Assembly (NCBI GenBank): GCA_024235835.1
Contig: JACKLQ010000002.1
Span: forward strand, 62,001-126,000
Length of the DNA: 64,000 nt
Source of the DNA: Thiobacillus sp.
GTDB lineage: Bacteria > Pseudomonadota > Gammaproteobacteria > Burkholderiales > Thiobacillaceae
Reading direction: 5' to 3'
The notes under the pieces are model-generated. The model worked only from the letters and a program-made list of their open reading frames with translations. It searched no databases and had not been told where the DNA came from. Below, one piece after another: positions 17,599 to 25,128 of this stretch; within the stretch, counting starts at the first letter, position 1; every line of letters begins with the position of its first letter. A program made the translations under genes and the position numbers.

Positions 17599-18977
17599 TA
17601 GATAAACGCATCCGCCATCACATTACGCAGCCAGCCGTCGGCGTATTCGGCTTCCAGCTTGCGGTAGATGTCAGGCACGGGCGATTTGTCCGGCATGGAC
17701 ATGGGCGAAATGCCGCTGCCTTCGGTGATGTACTTGAAGGTGCCATTCTGTACCCGGTACAGGTGCGCCACGGAGATGCCGTAGTTGTCGCCCACCACGC
17801 TGTAGCAGGTGTTGGCGTAGATCGGCTCGACCGGTGCCAGCCCATTGACCTTGGCGACGATGGCAGCGGCCGCCACCTTGGCCTGGGTCATGGCGATGTG
17901 GGCCGACTTGGGCATGTCGAAGTTGGCATTGGGGTTGCCGTAGGTGGCCATCTCGCCCGCCACGCATGCATCGCCAATGGTGTAGATGTTGGGGTCCACC
18001 GCCGAGGCCATGGTCATGGGTTCCACCTTGCACCAACCTTGCTCGAAGTTGTTGCCGGTGGCGCCGGCGAGTCCGGCCACGACGGCAATCTTGCCGGCTT
18101 TGTGGGGCGGGATGATGTTGAGCACGTCGGCTTTTACGTCGACGAAGTCGGACGACACGGTCTTGCTCTTGGCGTCCAGTTTGTTGACGTTGCCGCCCTC
18201 AGCGCCCTTCACCCATTCGATCATGCCGTTGGTGCCCAGGCCTTCCTTTTCCCAGCCATACATCTTGGCCCAGGCCTGGTTGAACAGGCCCTTCTTGGAG
18301 TGGCTGTCGTTGGCATCAAGGATGATGACCTTGGATTTCTTCTTGCCGTGGTGCAGAAAGTAGTTGGCCACCAGGGAAGCGCGCTCGTAGGGGCCGGGCG
18401 GGCAGCGGAACGGGCCCTTGGGCACGACGATGACGAACTTGCCGCCGTCGGGCATGGCTTCGAGTTGTTTCTTCAGGAGCAGGGTCTGGGGTCCGGCTTT
18501 CCAGGCGTGAGGGATATCGTTGATCATGGATTCGTCATAACCCTCGATACCGGTGAAGTGGAAGTCGATGCCGGGGGACATGACCAGGGCGTCGTAGGGC
18601 AGGGTCTTGCCGCCCTTGGTATTGACGACCTTGCGCGTGCGGTCTACACCGGTGACGTAGTCGTGCAGGACGTTGACGCCGCGTTTCTTCAGGCCATCGT
18701 AGCCCACCGTGAGGGTGCCGATGTCGCGGTGGCCGACCATGACTTCATTGGATAGCGGGCATGAAACGTAGAGCGAGTTCGGCTCGATCACGGTTACTTC
18801 GATGTTGGCGTCGAGCATCTTGACGTATTTGGCGGCGGTGGCGCCGCCATAGCCGCCGCCGATGACGACGACTTTGGCTTTGCTGCCGGCACGGGCAATG
18901 GAGGGGAAGGAGAGCGCCGTGGCGGAGGAGGCGGCAGCGGCGAACTGGAGGAATTGACGACGATTGATCTGGCTCAT
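17598..18977 (-). CDS. fccB: Flavocytochrome c sulfide dehydrogenase, flavoprotein subunit
   Basis: The 459-residue FAD enzyme has a Tat signal (NRRQFLQFAAAAS), the dinucleotide-binding motif VVVIGGGYGGATAAKY, and the FCSD signatures VSCPLSNE, FRCPPGPYERAS and TCYSVV, which carry the redox cysteines. It oxidises sulfide to sulfur/polysulfide in the periplasm and passes electrons to a cytochrome c subunit, here most likely the dihaem protein 14 bp upstream. The ATG at 18977 has an AGAGGGAA ribosome site. Context with soxYZ supports sulfur oxidation. Confidence 0.94.
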   Translation of the reverse strand: MSQINRRQFLQFAAAASSATALSFPSIARAGSKAKVVVIGGGYGGATAAKYVKMLDANIEVTVIEPNSLYVSCPLSNEVMVGHRDIGTLTVGYDGLKKRGVNVLHDYVTGVDRTRKVVNTKGGKTLPYDALVMSPGIDFHFTGIEGYDESMINDIPHAWKAGPQTLLLKKQLEAMPDGGKFVIVVPKGPFRCPPGPYERASLVANYFLHHGKKKSKVIILDANDSHSKKGLFNQAWAKMYGWEKEGLGTNGMIEWVKGAEGGNVNKLDAKSKTVSSDFVDVKADVLNIIPPHKAGKIAVVAGLAGATGNNFEQGWCKVEPMTMASAVDPNIYTIGDACVAGEMATYGNPNANFDMPKSAHIAMTQAKVAAAAIVAKVNGLAPVEPIYANTCYSVVGDNYGISVAHLYRVQNGTFKYITEGSGISPMSMPDKSPVPDIYRKLEAEYADGWLRNVMADAFI

Positions 18978-18991
18978 GTTGTTTCCCTCTT

Positions 18992-19576
18992 TCACTTGCT
19001 GTGTGCGCCGTAGAACTGGGCAGCGGTGGAGACATCGCCCTCTTCCATCTTGCGGGCGTTTTTGGTCATCTTCTTGTGGCTCATCTTGAAGCTCTCGTCG
19101 CGGTATTTCATGAGCTCAAGCTCCATGTACTTGGCCCATTGGCCGGCAAGCATGGGGGTGTCGGCGTCGTCGGGCTGTCCGCCAGTGGCGCCATGGCAGG
19201 TTTCGCAGCGTTCGGTGGCGTCCTTGCCCTTGGCCATCACGTCGGCGCCGGCCTTTTGCACCACGGGGGTCCAGGGCAGCTTGCTGTAGTAAGTGGCCAG
19301 GCCGGCGATTTCGCCATCGGTGTAGCCCTTGATGAGGCGGGTCATGTTGGCGGAGGCACGGGAGCCGCTCTTCCATTCCATCATGATGTTCTTGAGGTAG
19401 GACTCGGACAGGCCGGCAATGCTGGGCATGGAGTGCCCCACGCTCACGCCGTCCGTGCCGTGGCAGTTGTTGCAATTACGGGCGATGGTTTCAATCTTGG
19501 CATCCGCCTGGGCCAGGCCGCCAAGGCTCAGGCCGGCGAGCATCGCCAGGGTTGCGGGAAGTGTACGGAACTTCAT
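18992..19576 (-). CDS. Dihaem cytochrome c (cytochrome c4 / FccA type)
   Basis: A 194-residue secreted protein with two c-type haem sites, CNNCH and CETCH, each in a class I cytochrome domain; the second domain begins near residue 110. It is 14 bp upstream of fccB, so it probably is the electron-accepting subunit of the sulfide dehydrogenase. Because napAB lies in the same transcription direction and napC is absent, it might also carry electrons toward NapB; that second role is inference. Confidence 0.9.
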   Translation of the reverse strand: MKFRTLPATLAMLAGLSLGGLAQADAKIETIARNCNNCHGTDGVSVGHSMPSIAGLSESYLKNIMMEWKSGSRASANMTRLIKGYTDGEIAGLATYYSKLPWTPVVQKAGADVMAKGKDATERCETCHGATGGQPDDADTPMLAGQWAKYMELELMKYRDESFKMSHKKMTKNARKMEEGDVSTAAQFYGAHSK

Positions 19577-19605
19577 GGCATCTCCTTTAGTGGTTTGACT
19601 TGGGA

Positions 19606-20286
19606 CTATTTACTGGCCGGTGCGGTGGTGGGGGCCGGCATCATCTTCAGCAGCGCGGCGGGGTCGAGGACGGGCATGGCCGTCGTCGGCGCGGCCATCA
19701 TCTGCCCCCAAGTGCCGTAGGTGGCGGGGTTCATGCCCGCGCCCATCCAGTTGGTGTACAGGCCAGGGTTCATGGGTGCCATCATGGCGTTCATGGCCGC
19801 CGGAGAGACCGGTGCCGTCATCCAGTTGCCCATCAGCGCGGGGTTCAGCGGCGCAGCCATCAGGTTCATGGCCTGCGGGCTCATCGGCGCGGCCATCCAG
19901 TTGGTGTAGGTGGAGGGGTTCATGCCCGGGGCCATCAGTGCAGTGTAGAAGTTGGGGTTCATGCCTGCCGCCATCCATTTCATGGCCACGTTCGGATCAG
20001 TGAACTGCATGTAGTTCTGCATTGTGGCCGGGTTCATGCTCGCAGCCATCATGCGGATGTAGGTGTTGGGGTCGATGCCCTTCTGCGCCAGGGCCATGGA
20101 GGTGGCCGGGTTCATCAGGTTGGCCGCCCATGCCGTAAACGCCTGCGGATCCTTGAACGCGGAGGCATTGCGGGTGGGGTCCAGCATCTTGTCGGCCGTG
20201 GCCTCGGGGGTGTCGGCGGCCTGGGCGGTCAAGCTGGAACAGGCAAACCCAGCGATGAATGCAAAAGCCAGTGCAGCGTTTTTCAT
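19606..20286 (-). CDS. Secreted Met-Asn-Pro tandem-repeat protein
   Basis: The 226-residue protein has a signal peptide (to about SLTAQA) and then a short N-terminal region. About eleven units of 12-16 residues follow, built on the pattern [MLV][NS]P..Y..WM.A., for example MNPSTYTNWMAAPMSP and MNPGLYTNWMGAG. Methionine, asparagine, proline and aromatic residues dominate; cysteine is lacking in the mature part. No known family is recognised. It sits between the dihaem cytochrome and a DUF302 gene in the sulfur locus. A structural or metal/sulfur-binding role is possible but unproven. Confidence 0.8.
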   Translation of the reverse strand: MKNAALAFAFIAGFACSSLTAQAADTPEATADKMLDPTRNASAFKDPQAFTAWAANLMNPATSMALAQKGIDPNTYIRMMAASMNPATMQNYMQFTDPNVAMKWMAAGMNPNFYTALMAPGMNPSTYTNWMAAPMSPQAMNLMAAPLNPALMGNWMTAPVSPAAMNAMMAPMNPGLYTNWMGAGMNPATYGTWGQMMAAPTTAMPVLDPAALLKMMPAPTTAPASK

Positions 20287-20317
20287 GAGAGCTCCTCGTG
20301 TGTGGGTACTGCGGGGA

Positions 20318-21043
20318 TTACAGATCGCCATTCGCTGCGGCCTGCATGATGTTGTCCATCTTGTCTCGGATGTCCTTGGCAAACTTGCCAAGTTCGGCAT
20401 CGATGCCCATCTTGCTGTTCACGGTGTCCAGCCAGGCCAGATCCCAATCCAGGGTGAGCACCCAGAGCTGCTTGTTGGCGTCTTCCATGATGGCGATGCG
20501 GCAGGGCAGGTAGGAGATGGCTTCCGGCGCGGCCTTCAGCACGGCGCGGCCGGCGGCGATGTCGCAGTAGTGGTACACCTCCATGCGCGGCGCATCCATG
20601 TCGCCGAGCACTGCCTGGAAATCCTTCCACATCGGGCTTTCGCCCACCTTCTTGAAGTTGAGCTGGTTGGCGCGCAGTTCCATCGACTGTTTGACATCGT
20701 CGAAGGTGAGCCCGTCCTTGACCTTGTATTTTGTGGTCATGAAGCTCATGGCGTCGCGGATGCCCATGCTGGGCATCAGGCCCATCATGGCCTGCATCAG
20801 GGCCTGTTTCTGGTCACGAGGCAGGCTGGCGGCCATGCTGTAGGGTTTGGCGGCGAGAGAGGGTTTGAAGGTGGCCATGGAGCCGATCAGACCCAGGTAG
20901 GAGGGGATGTTGGGCAGGGAGATGCCGGGGATGTTCACCAGATAGGGATTGGCTGGTGGCGTCTGAGCTTGAACCAAAGGCGAGGCCATGATCAGGGGAA
21001 ACGCGAGGGCTGCGGCCAGCAATGCCGGAATGCGTGATTTCAA
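20318..21043 (-). CDS. Secreted DUF302-domain protein
   Basis: The 241-residue protein has a signal peptide (to about ASPLVQAQ), a Pro/Leu/Met-rich middle, and a C-terminal DUF302 domain with the family cysteines in VYHYCDIAAGRAVLKA and ISYLPCRIAIMED. It lies 10 bp after the rhodanese gene and 31 bp before the Met-Asn-Pro repeat gene. DUF302 proteins are common in sulfur-oxidiser gene clusters, but their biochemistry is not established. Confidence 0.83.
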   Translation of the reverse strand: MKSRIPALLAAALAFPLIMASPLVQAQTPPANPYLVNIPGISLPNIPSYLGLIGSMATFKPSLAAKPYSMAASLPRDQKQALMQAMMGLMPSMGIRDAMSFMTTKYKVKDGLTFDDVKQSMELRANQLNFKKVGESPMWKDFQAVLGDMDAPRMEVYHYCDIAAGRAVLKAAPEAISYLPCRIAIMEDANKQLWVLTLDWDLAWLDTVNSKMGIDAELGKFAKDIRDKMDNIMQAAANGDL

Positions 21044-21053
21044 GGGAAATCTC

Positions 21054-21728
21054 CTATTTCTTGGGAAGGATGGGCGGCACCGTGGAGAGGCCCAGCGACT
21101 TCCAGGCCTGCATGCCGCCCCGGTACCACTTCAGCTTGCCTGGCGGGTAGCCCAGGGCCAACAGTTGCTTGATGTTGGTGGGGGATTGCCCGCACCAGGG
21201 GCCATTGCAATAGAACACCAGGGTCTTGGCATTCTCGAAGTTCCACAGCGCCCCCTCGTGGGCGGCGCCAAAGCGGAATACCAGGGTCTCGACGATCTTC
21301 GCCGGCTCGGTGTGGGCCGGATGCAGGTCCTGCCAGGGCAGGGCGATGGCGCCGGGGATCACCCCGGAGCGCAGCGGCCAATCGCTGTCACGTGAATCGA
21401 TCACCAGCACGGAATCGTCCCGGCCGGCCCGCGTCAGATAATCGATCAGCTCCAGTTCGCCCAGGGTCTCCACGCCGGGGGCCAGGCGCATGGGCTGGAT
21501 GCAGTACGGCGGGCAGGGGCGGGAGGTGAGGATGAAATCCGGATCGAGCAGGTTTTCCGTGTCCGGGTTGCGCTCAATGCGTACCGGCTTGCCGTCGTGC
21601 AGTACTTCCACGTTGGACAGGTCATGGGTGATGCGCACCTCACCGGCGAGGACGGGTCCCGCTGCCAGAAAGACAAGCATGCGGAGCCACGCCAGGAAAC
21701 CGGGGCGGCTTGGCACGGCAAGATGCAT
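21054..21728 (-). CDS. Secreted rhodanese-domain sulfurtransferase
   Basis: The ATG at 21728 has GGAGA upstream and gives 224 residues with a signal peptide (to about AAGPVLA). A single rhodanese domain occupies the C-terminal two thirds: VLVIDSRDSDWPLRSGVIPG near the start and the active-site loop VFYCNGPWCGQS, whose cysteine would carry persulfide. The loop resembles periplasmic thiosulfate-type rhodaneses. It is the first gene of the rhodanese-DUF302-repeat protein-cytochrome-fccB-napAB series, with a sigma-54-like promoter in front. Confidence 0.88.
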   Translation of the reverse strand: MHLAVPSRPGFLAWLRMLVFLAAGPVLAGEVRITHDLSNVEVLHDGKPVRIERNPDTENLLDPDFILTSRPCPPYCIQPMRLAPGVETLGELELIDYLTRAGRDDSVLVIDSRDSDWPLRSGVIPGAIALPWQDLHPAHTEPAKIVETLVFRFGAAHEGALWNFENAKTLVFYCNGPWCGQSPTNIKQLLALGYPPGKLKWYRGGMQAWKSLGLSTVPPILPKK

Positions 21729-21764
21729 CGTCAATTCTCCACTGGAAGGCCAGGACGCACCCCT

Positions 21765-21780
21765 AGCCATTTCCATGCCA
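21765..21780 (-). promoter_or_regulatory. Possible sigma-54 promoter upstream of the rhodanese gene
   Basis: On the minus strand TGGCAT-N5-TGGCT keeps the invariant GG and GC at the correct 10-bp separation, although TGGCT differs from the TTGCA consensus. It lies about 37 bp before the start codon and about 78 bp downstream of the palindrome at 21858-21873. The match is weaker than the soxY promoter. Confidence 0.45.
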
Positions 21781-21857
21781 ACAGAATCAGAAATCCACTT
21801 CGTTGTTTTTATAGGATTTTGTTTATCCGATTCAGTAGTGGGACGCAGTCGACGCGT

Positions 21858-21882
21858 CCATGTCATGACATGGAGTCATGAC
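21858..21882. promoter_or_regulatory. Palindromic activator site upstream of the rhodanese operon
   Basis: CCATGTCATGACATGG is a perfect 16-bp palindrome (21858-21873), followed by a second core GTCATGAC (21875-21882). The 13-bp core TGTCATGACATGG also occurs at 25016-25028 upstream of soxY. The rest of the gap between the CZB gene and the rhodanese gene (21883-22187) shows no gene. Confidence 0.6.
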
Positions 21883-22187
21883 AGAGAGGGGTGTATCGCA
21901 GCGGACGCCCCTCCAATGAGCCCTATCAAGAAACCGTAGGGCCGCTCCAAGCCTTGCCGCAAGCTCGCTACTTTGCTTCGATCGTTTTCTTGTCCACCTC
22001 GGCGGACGGAATCCACGAAGCGGATTCCCGGGGCGCTCGGAGGGAGTCGGATAAACTGGCCTAAAGAGGATGTTTCAGAGAATGGAAGAAATCCGGGATG
22101 GCCCATCTTGGACACAAGCTCGCTTGACCCAAGATGGCGGATGCGTCGGCGGCCAACACGCCACCTGCGGTAACGCCGGTGAGTCCG

Positions 22188-22571
22188 TCAAAAACTGTCC
22201 GTCGCCGCCAAGCGGATTTCCTCTTCCAGCAAATCCAGTGCCGCCAATAGCGAATGCGAAATGCCCACTAGCTGCTCGGTGATCATCGCCGCGCGGGCAG
22301 GGTCACCCTCCCCCATGATCCGATGCAGCATCTGATAGACCTCGTGCAGCAGTTCGTGGCCGTATTCCACGTCCTGGTAGATCTGCCAGTGGCCGAACGC
22401 CTTGAATCCCTCGCCGTAGAACCACTGGCCGAAGTCGCAATCCTTGTGGTGCACTGGCGCGCGCTGCTCCTCGATCTCCAGGCCAGCCACCATGGCCTGG
22501 ACATAAGCGCGCCAGCGGATGTGCGACGACTTGGCGTGGCGTACCTGGCTCAGGGCTTCCGTCTTGGTCAT
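22188..22571 (-). CDS. CZB (chemoreceptor zinc-binding) domain protein
   Basis: A 127-residue protein made only of a CZB domain. The metal-binding pattern is present: SHIRWRAYV (His), HHKDCDFGQWFYGEG with the hallmark CxFGxW cysteine, and EYGHELLHEVYQ. CZB domains bind zinc through three His and one Cys and respond to zinc or oxidants such as hypochlorous acid. It lies 28 bp after the sigma-54 activator gene on the same strand and may act as its co-sensor; this is inference. The start has GGAGAAAG upstream. Confidence 0.88.
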   Translation of the reverse strand: MTKTEALSQVRHAKSSHIRWRAYVQAMVAGLEIEEQRAPVHHKDCDFGQWFYGEGFKAFGHWQIYQDVEYGHELLHEVYQMLHRIMGEGDPARAAMITEQLVGISHSLLAALDLLEEEIRLAATDSF

Positions 22572-22599
22572 GGCTTTCTCCCGGGGATTTTGTTGCCGA

Positions 22600-23946
22600 T
22601 CATTGCTCGATGCCGTGGGCCTTGAGCCGGCGATACAGTGTGCGCTCGGTGATGCCCAGTTCCAGGGCCGCCAGGCGCCGGTTACCGCGGTGTTTGTGCA
22701 GCACCTCGCGCAGGTGTTCGGCCTCGGAGAGTTCGTGCTCCGTACATTCGACGAAATCGCTTTCCGCGTGTACCGGATGCACCGCCGGGGCGAGTTCCGG
22801 GCGCGTGACCTCGGCCGGCAGGTGCTGGATGTCCAGTCGCGCCCCCCGCGCCAGGGCAACGGCGCGATCGACGATGTTGCGCAACTCGCGCATGTTGCCG
22901 GGAAAGGGGTAACCCAGCAGCGCCTCATAGGCCGCCTCGCTGATGCCTTGGCGATGTCCGACACGGTCGAGGAAATAGTTGACCAGTTCAGGCAGATCAC
23001 CCTTGCGGTGCCGCAGCGGCGGCAGTTCAACCTGCATGCAGTTGATACGGTAATAGAGATCCGCGCGGAATTCGCCCAGCTTGACCATGCTCTGGATATC
23101 GCGGTTGGTGGCGCATACCAGGCGCACGTCGGCACGCCGCTCGCGGGTTTCCCCCAACCTGCGGAACTTGCCGGTCTCCAGGGCGCGTAGCAGCTTGGCC
23201 TGGCTGACCAGGGGCAAATCGCCGATCTCGTCCAGAAACAGGGTGCCCCGGTCGGCAAGCTCGAACAGGCCCATCTTGTTCTCGACCGCGCCAGTGAAGG
23301 CGCCGCGGATATGGCCGAATAGTTCACTGGCGAAGCGTTCCTCCGTGAACTGGGTGCAGTCGATGGTGACGAATTCCTTGTCCGCACGACGCGACTTGCG
23401 GTGGATGAGTTGGGCGGCCATCTCCTTGCCGCTGCCGGTCTCGCCCAAAATCAGCACGGGAAAGTCGGTTTCGGCCACGGATGTCAGGTTATCCAGAACG
23501 CGCATGAACGAGGGGCAGCAGCCGCTCACCATCTTCTCCGCGTCGAAGCAAAGATCTCTGCCGTGGCTGATGGAGGACATCCTCTCCCCCATAAGCACCA
23601 CTTCGCCAAGCGAATTGAGAATCGGCGTGGCATGAACTGTCACGTAGTCGGGCTGGTGGTACTGGTCGAAATGGCGGTGCACCACCTGGAAGGGGTGGCC
23701 CTGGTCGAAGGTCTGCCGTAAGGGGCACTCCTCGTGTGCGTCGCAGGGTACCTCCGAGTCATGGGAAATCTCGTGACACTTGCGCCCCACCACCGCATGT
23801 TTATCCAGGCCGGCGTAGACCTCGGCATACCGCTGGTTGGCGGCCACGATTCGGTATTGCTCGTCGACCAGGCAAAACGGTTCCTGGTGGGCATCAACCA
23901 GACCTTGAAGGAAGGATTGTTCGGGAAGCTGGCGTGTTTGGGTCAT
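22600..23946 (-). CDS. Sigma-54-dependent activator with a cysteine-containing PAS sensor domain
   Basis: The 448-residue NtrC-type activator has a PAS domain (about residues 12-120) with Cys57, Cys68 and Cys74 in a KCHEISHDSEVPCDAHEECP pattern. The AAA+ domain follows, with Walker A GETGSGKE (168-175), the sigma-54-contacting GAFTGA loop (215-220) and Walker B TLFLDE (235-240). A Fis-type helix-turn-helix (about 405-448, NRRLAALELGITERTLYRRL) ends it. There is no receiver domain, so the PAS domain is probably the direct sensor. An in-frame TTG at 24000 overlapping soxZ is an alternative start. It is probably autoregulated from the soxY promoter. Confidence 0.93.
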   Translation of the reverse strand: MTQTRQLPEQSFLQGLVDAHQEPFCLVDEQYRIVAANQRYAEVYAGLDKHAVVGRKCHEISHDSEVPCDAHEECPLRQTFDQGHPFQVVHRHFDQYHQPDYVTVHATPILNSLGEVVLMGERMSSISHGRDLCFDAEKMVSGCCPSFMRVLDNLTSVAETDFPVLILGETGSGKEMAAQLIHRKSRRADKEFVTIDCTQFTEERFASELFGHIRGAFTGAVENKMGLFELADRGTLFLDEIGDLPLVSQAKLLRALETGKFRRLGETRERRADVRLVCATNRDIQSMVKLGEFRADLYYRINCMQVELPPLRHRKGDLPELVNYFLDRVGHRQGISEAAYEALLGYPFPGNMRELRNIVDRAVALARGARLDIQHLPAEVTRPELAPAVHPVHAESDFVECTEHELSEAEHLREVLHKHRGNRRLAALELGITERTLYRRLKAHGIEQ

Positions 23947-23996
23947 GGCATGTCGCAACGGAGGACGGGCCGCACGAGGCCCGTCCGTGCGGATGG

Positions 23997-24311
23997 TCAA
24001 CCCACGGTGGCTTCGGCGGTGTTTTTGTCGCCCGTATTATCCACCCAGCTCACCACCACCTTGTCACCCGCCTTGGCGCCCTTGACGCGGATCGCCAGGT
24101 AGGGGTTCTTGCTGATGCCACCGCCCCACTGGGCATCCATTACCGGCTTGCCACCCACCTCGCAGGTCACGTTGGTGATGTGGTGCGCAGGCACCACAGC
24201 GCCCGTCTTGGCGTCCTTGCGCAGGCCCGTTTCCATCACGTGGTTCATCAGGCACTTCACTTCGGCTACGCCACCCTTCAGGGAGGCGCGGATCTTCATC
24301 GGCTCTGCCAT
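23997..24311 (-). CDS. soxZ: Thiosulfate-oxidising carrier protein SoxZ
   Basis: A 104-residue protein matching SoxZ along its length (MKIRASLKGGVAEVKCLMNH; NPYLAIRVKGAKAGDKVVVSW). It forms the heterodimeric carrier with SoxY, on which sulfur intermediates are held. No signal peptide is present, as expected; it is exported with SoxY by Tat. An AGGAGAA ribosome site precedes the ATG. soxA, soxX, soxB and soxCD are absent from the window. Confidence 0.94.
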   Translation of the reverse strand: MAEPMKIRASLKGGVAEVKCLMNHVMETGLRKDAKTGAVVPAHHITNVTCEVGGKPVMDAQWGGGISKNPYLAIRVKGAKAGDKVVVSWVDNTGDKNTAEATVG

Positions 24312-24357
24312 TTCGTTCTCCTGTATTCAGTTCAATGTCTTGGGAACAGGGCGGGGC

Positions 24358-24825
24358 TTAACCGCCGCAGCCACCGATGGTGACCTTCACCTCTTTATGG
24401 GCCTTGTAGCTCTTGCCGCCGGCGTGCACCACGGCGACCACGTTGGAGGTGGCGCCCATCTTGATGCGGGTGGAGACGTAGCCTTCAGCGCCATTCATCA
24501 GGTTGAAGTCGGCGATTAAGGGGAAGCCGTTTTTCTCGGAAACGATGGCGATGCGGCTCGTGCCAGCGATGTTGCTGGTAATTTCCACCGGCACCACAGC
24601 GCCGTTCTCGGCGATGTCGGGGGCCTTCACTGAGATGTCGCTGCTGGCGGAAGCGGCTCCGCCACCCACGGCGCCCATGGCACCGCCCATGTCCTTGGCT
24701 TCAAAACCTGCCTTGTTCCAAGTAGCCATGGCCACACCAGGCTTCAAAAGGCCGGCCATCACGGCCACGCCAACCACGCCAGCGGAGCTGGCACCTTTTA
24801 ACATCGTCCTACGCAATGAGTTCAT
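24358..24825 (-). CDS. soxY: Thiosulfate-oxidising carrier protein SoxY
   Basis: The 155-residue protein has a Tat signal (LRRTMLKGASS) and ends in GGCGG, the swinging arm whose cysteine carries the sulfur substrate. It is followed by soxZ after 46 bp. With FccB/cytochrome nearby, SoxYZ might accept sulfane sulfur from sulfide oxidation, as suggested in organisms with incomplete Sox systems. The upstream region has a very good sigma-54 promoter. Confidence 0.95.
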   Translation of the reverse strand: MNSLRRTMLKGASSAGVVGVAVMAGLLKPGVAMATWNKAGFEAKDMGGAMGAVGGGAASASSDISVKAPDIAENGAVVPVEITSNIAGTSRIAIVSEKNGFPLIADFNLMNGAEGYVSTRIKMGATSNVVAVVHAGGKSYKAHKEVKVTIGGCGG

Positions 24826-24904
24826 TGCCAACTCCTTCAATGGGGAAAACAGATTGCCTTTGCCGCATGTTCTTCGATACTCAAGCATGCGCGACCTGCT
24901 GGTT

Positions 24905-24920
24905 AGCAAAGGATGTGCCA
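24905..24920 (-). promoter_or_regulatory. Sigma-54 (-24/-12) promoter of soxYZ
   Basis: On the minus strand TGGCAC-ATCCT-TTGCT matches the sigma-54 consensus TGGCAC-N5-TTGCA at every position but the last. The predicted start is near 24894, about 69 bp before the soxY ATG. The gene for a sigma-54 activator lies in the same operon. Confidence 0.8.
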
Positions 24921-24990
24921 AACCGCTCATATCGCACAAGTAAATGAATTAATTATGTTTTACACAAGCATGCACACCTGACGGAAGGAC

Positions 24991-25040
24991 CATCACCAGA
25001 GCCCATGACATGACGTGTCATGACATGGGCTCTGGTGATG
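24991..25040. promoter_or_regulatory. 50-bp near-perfect inverted repeat upstream of soxY
   Basis: Arms of 25 bp match at 23 positions; the outer 17 bp (CATCACCAGAGCCCATG and its complement) are perfect. The inner part carries TGTCATGACATGG (25016-25028), shared with the palindrome at 21858. The inner edge is about 70 bp upstream of the -24 element, where enhancer-binding proteins normally bind. It also lies 88 bp before the divergent algC-type gene and could serve as a transcription barrier. Confidence 0.65.
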
Positions 25041-25128
25041 CTTTGCCAGATTCACAGGGTCATTTGCAGCCGCTGGCCTGGGCCCTGACAATTCGTTCGC
25101 GACGTTTACACCTTCCCCCCACTCTTCA

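Noticed and set aside
14983..17601. Long open frames on the plus strand opposite napA
   Set aside because: They are shadows of high-GC coding sequence on the minus strand; they lack ribosome sites and family features, while NapA is unambiguous.
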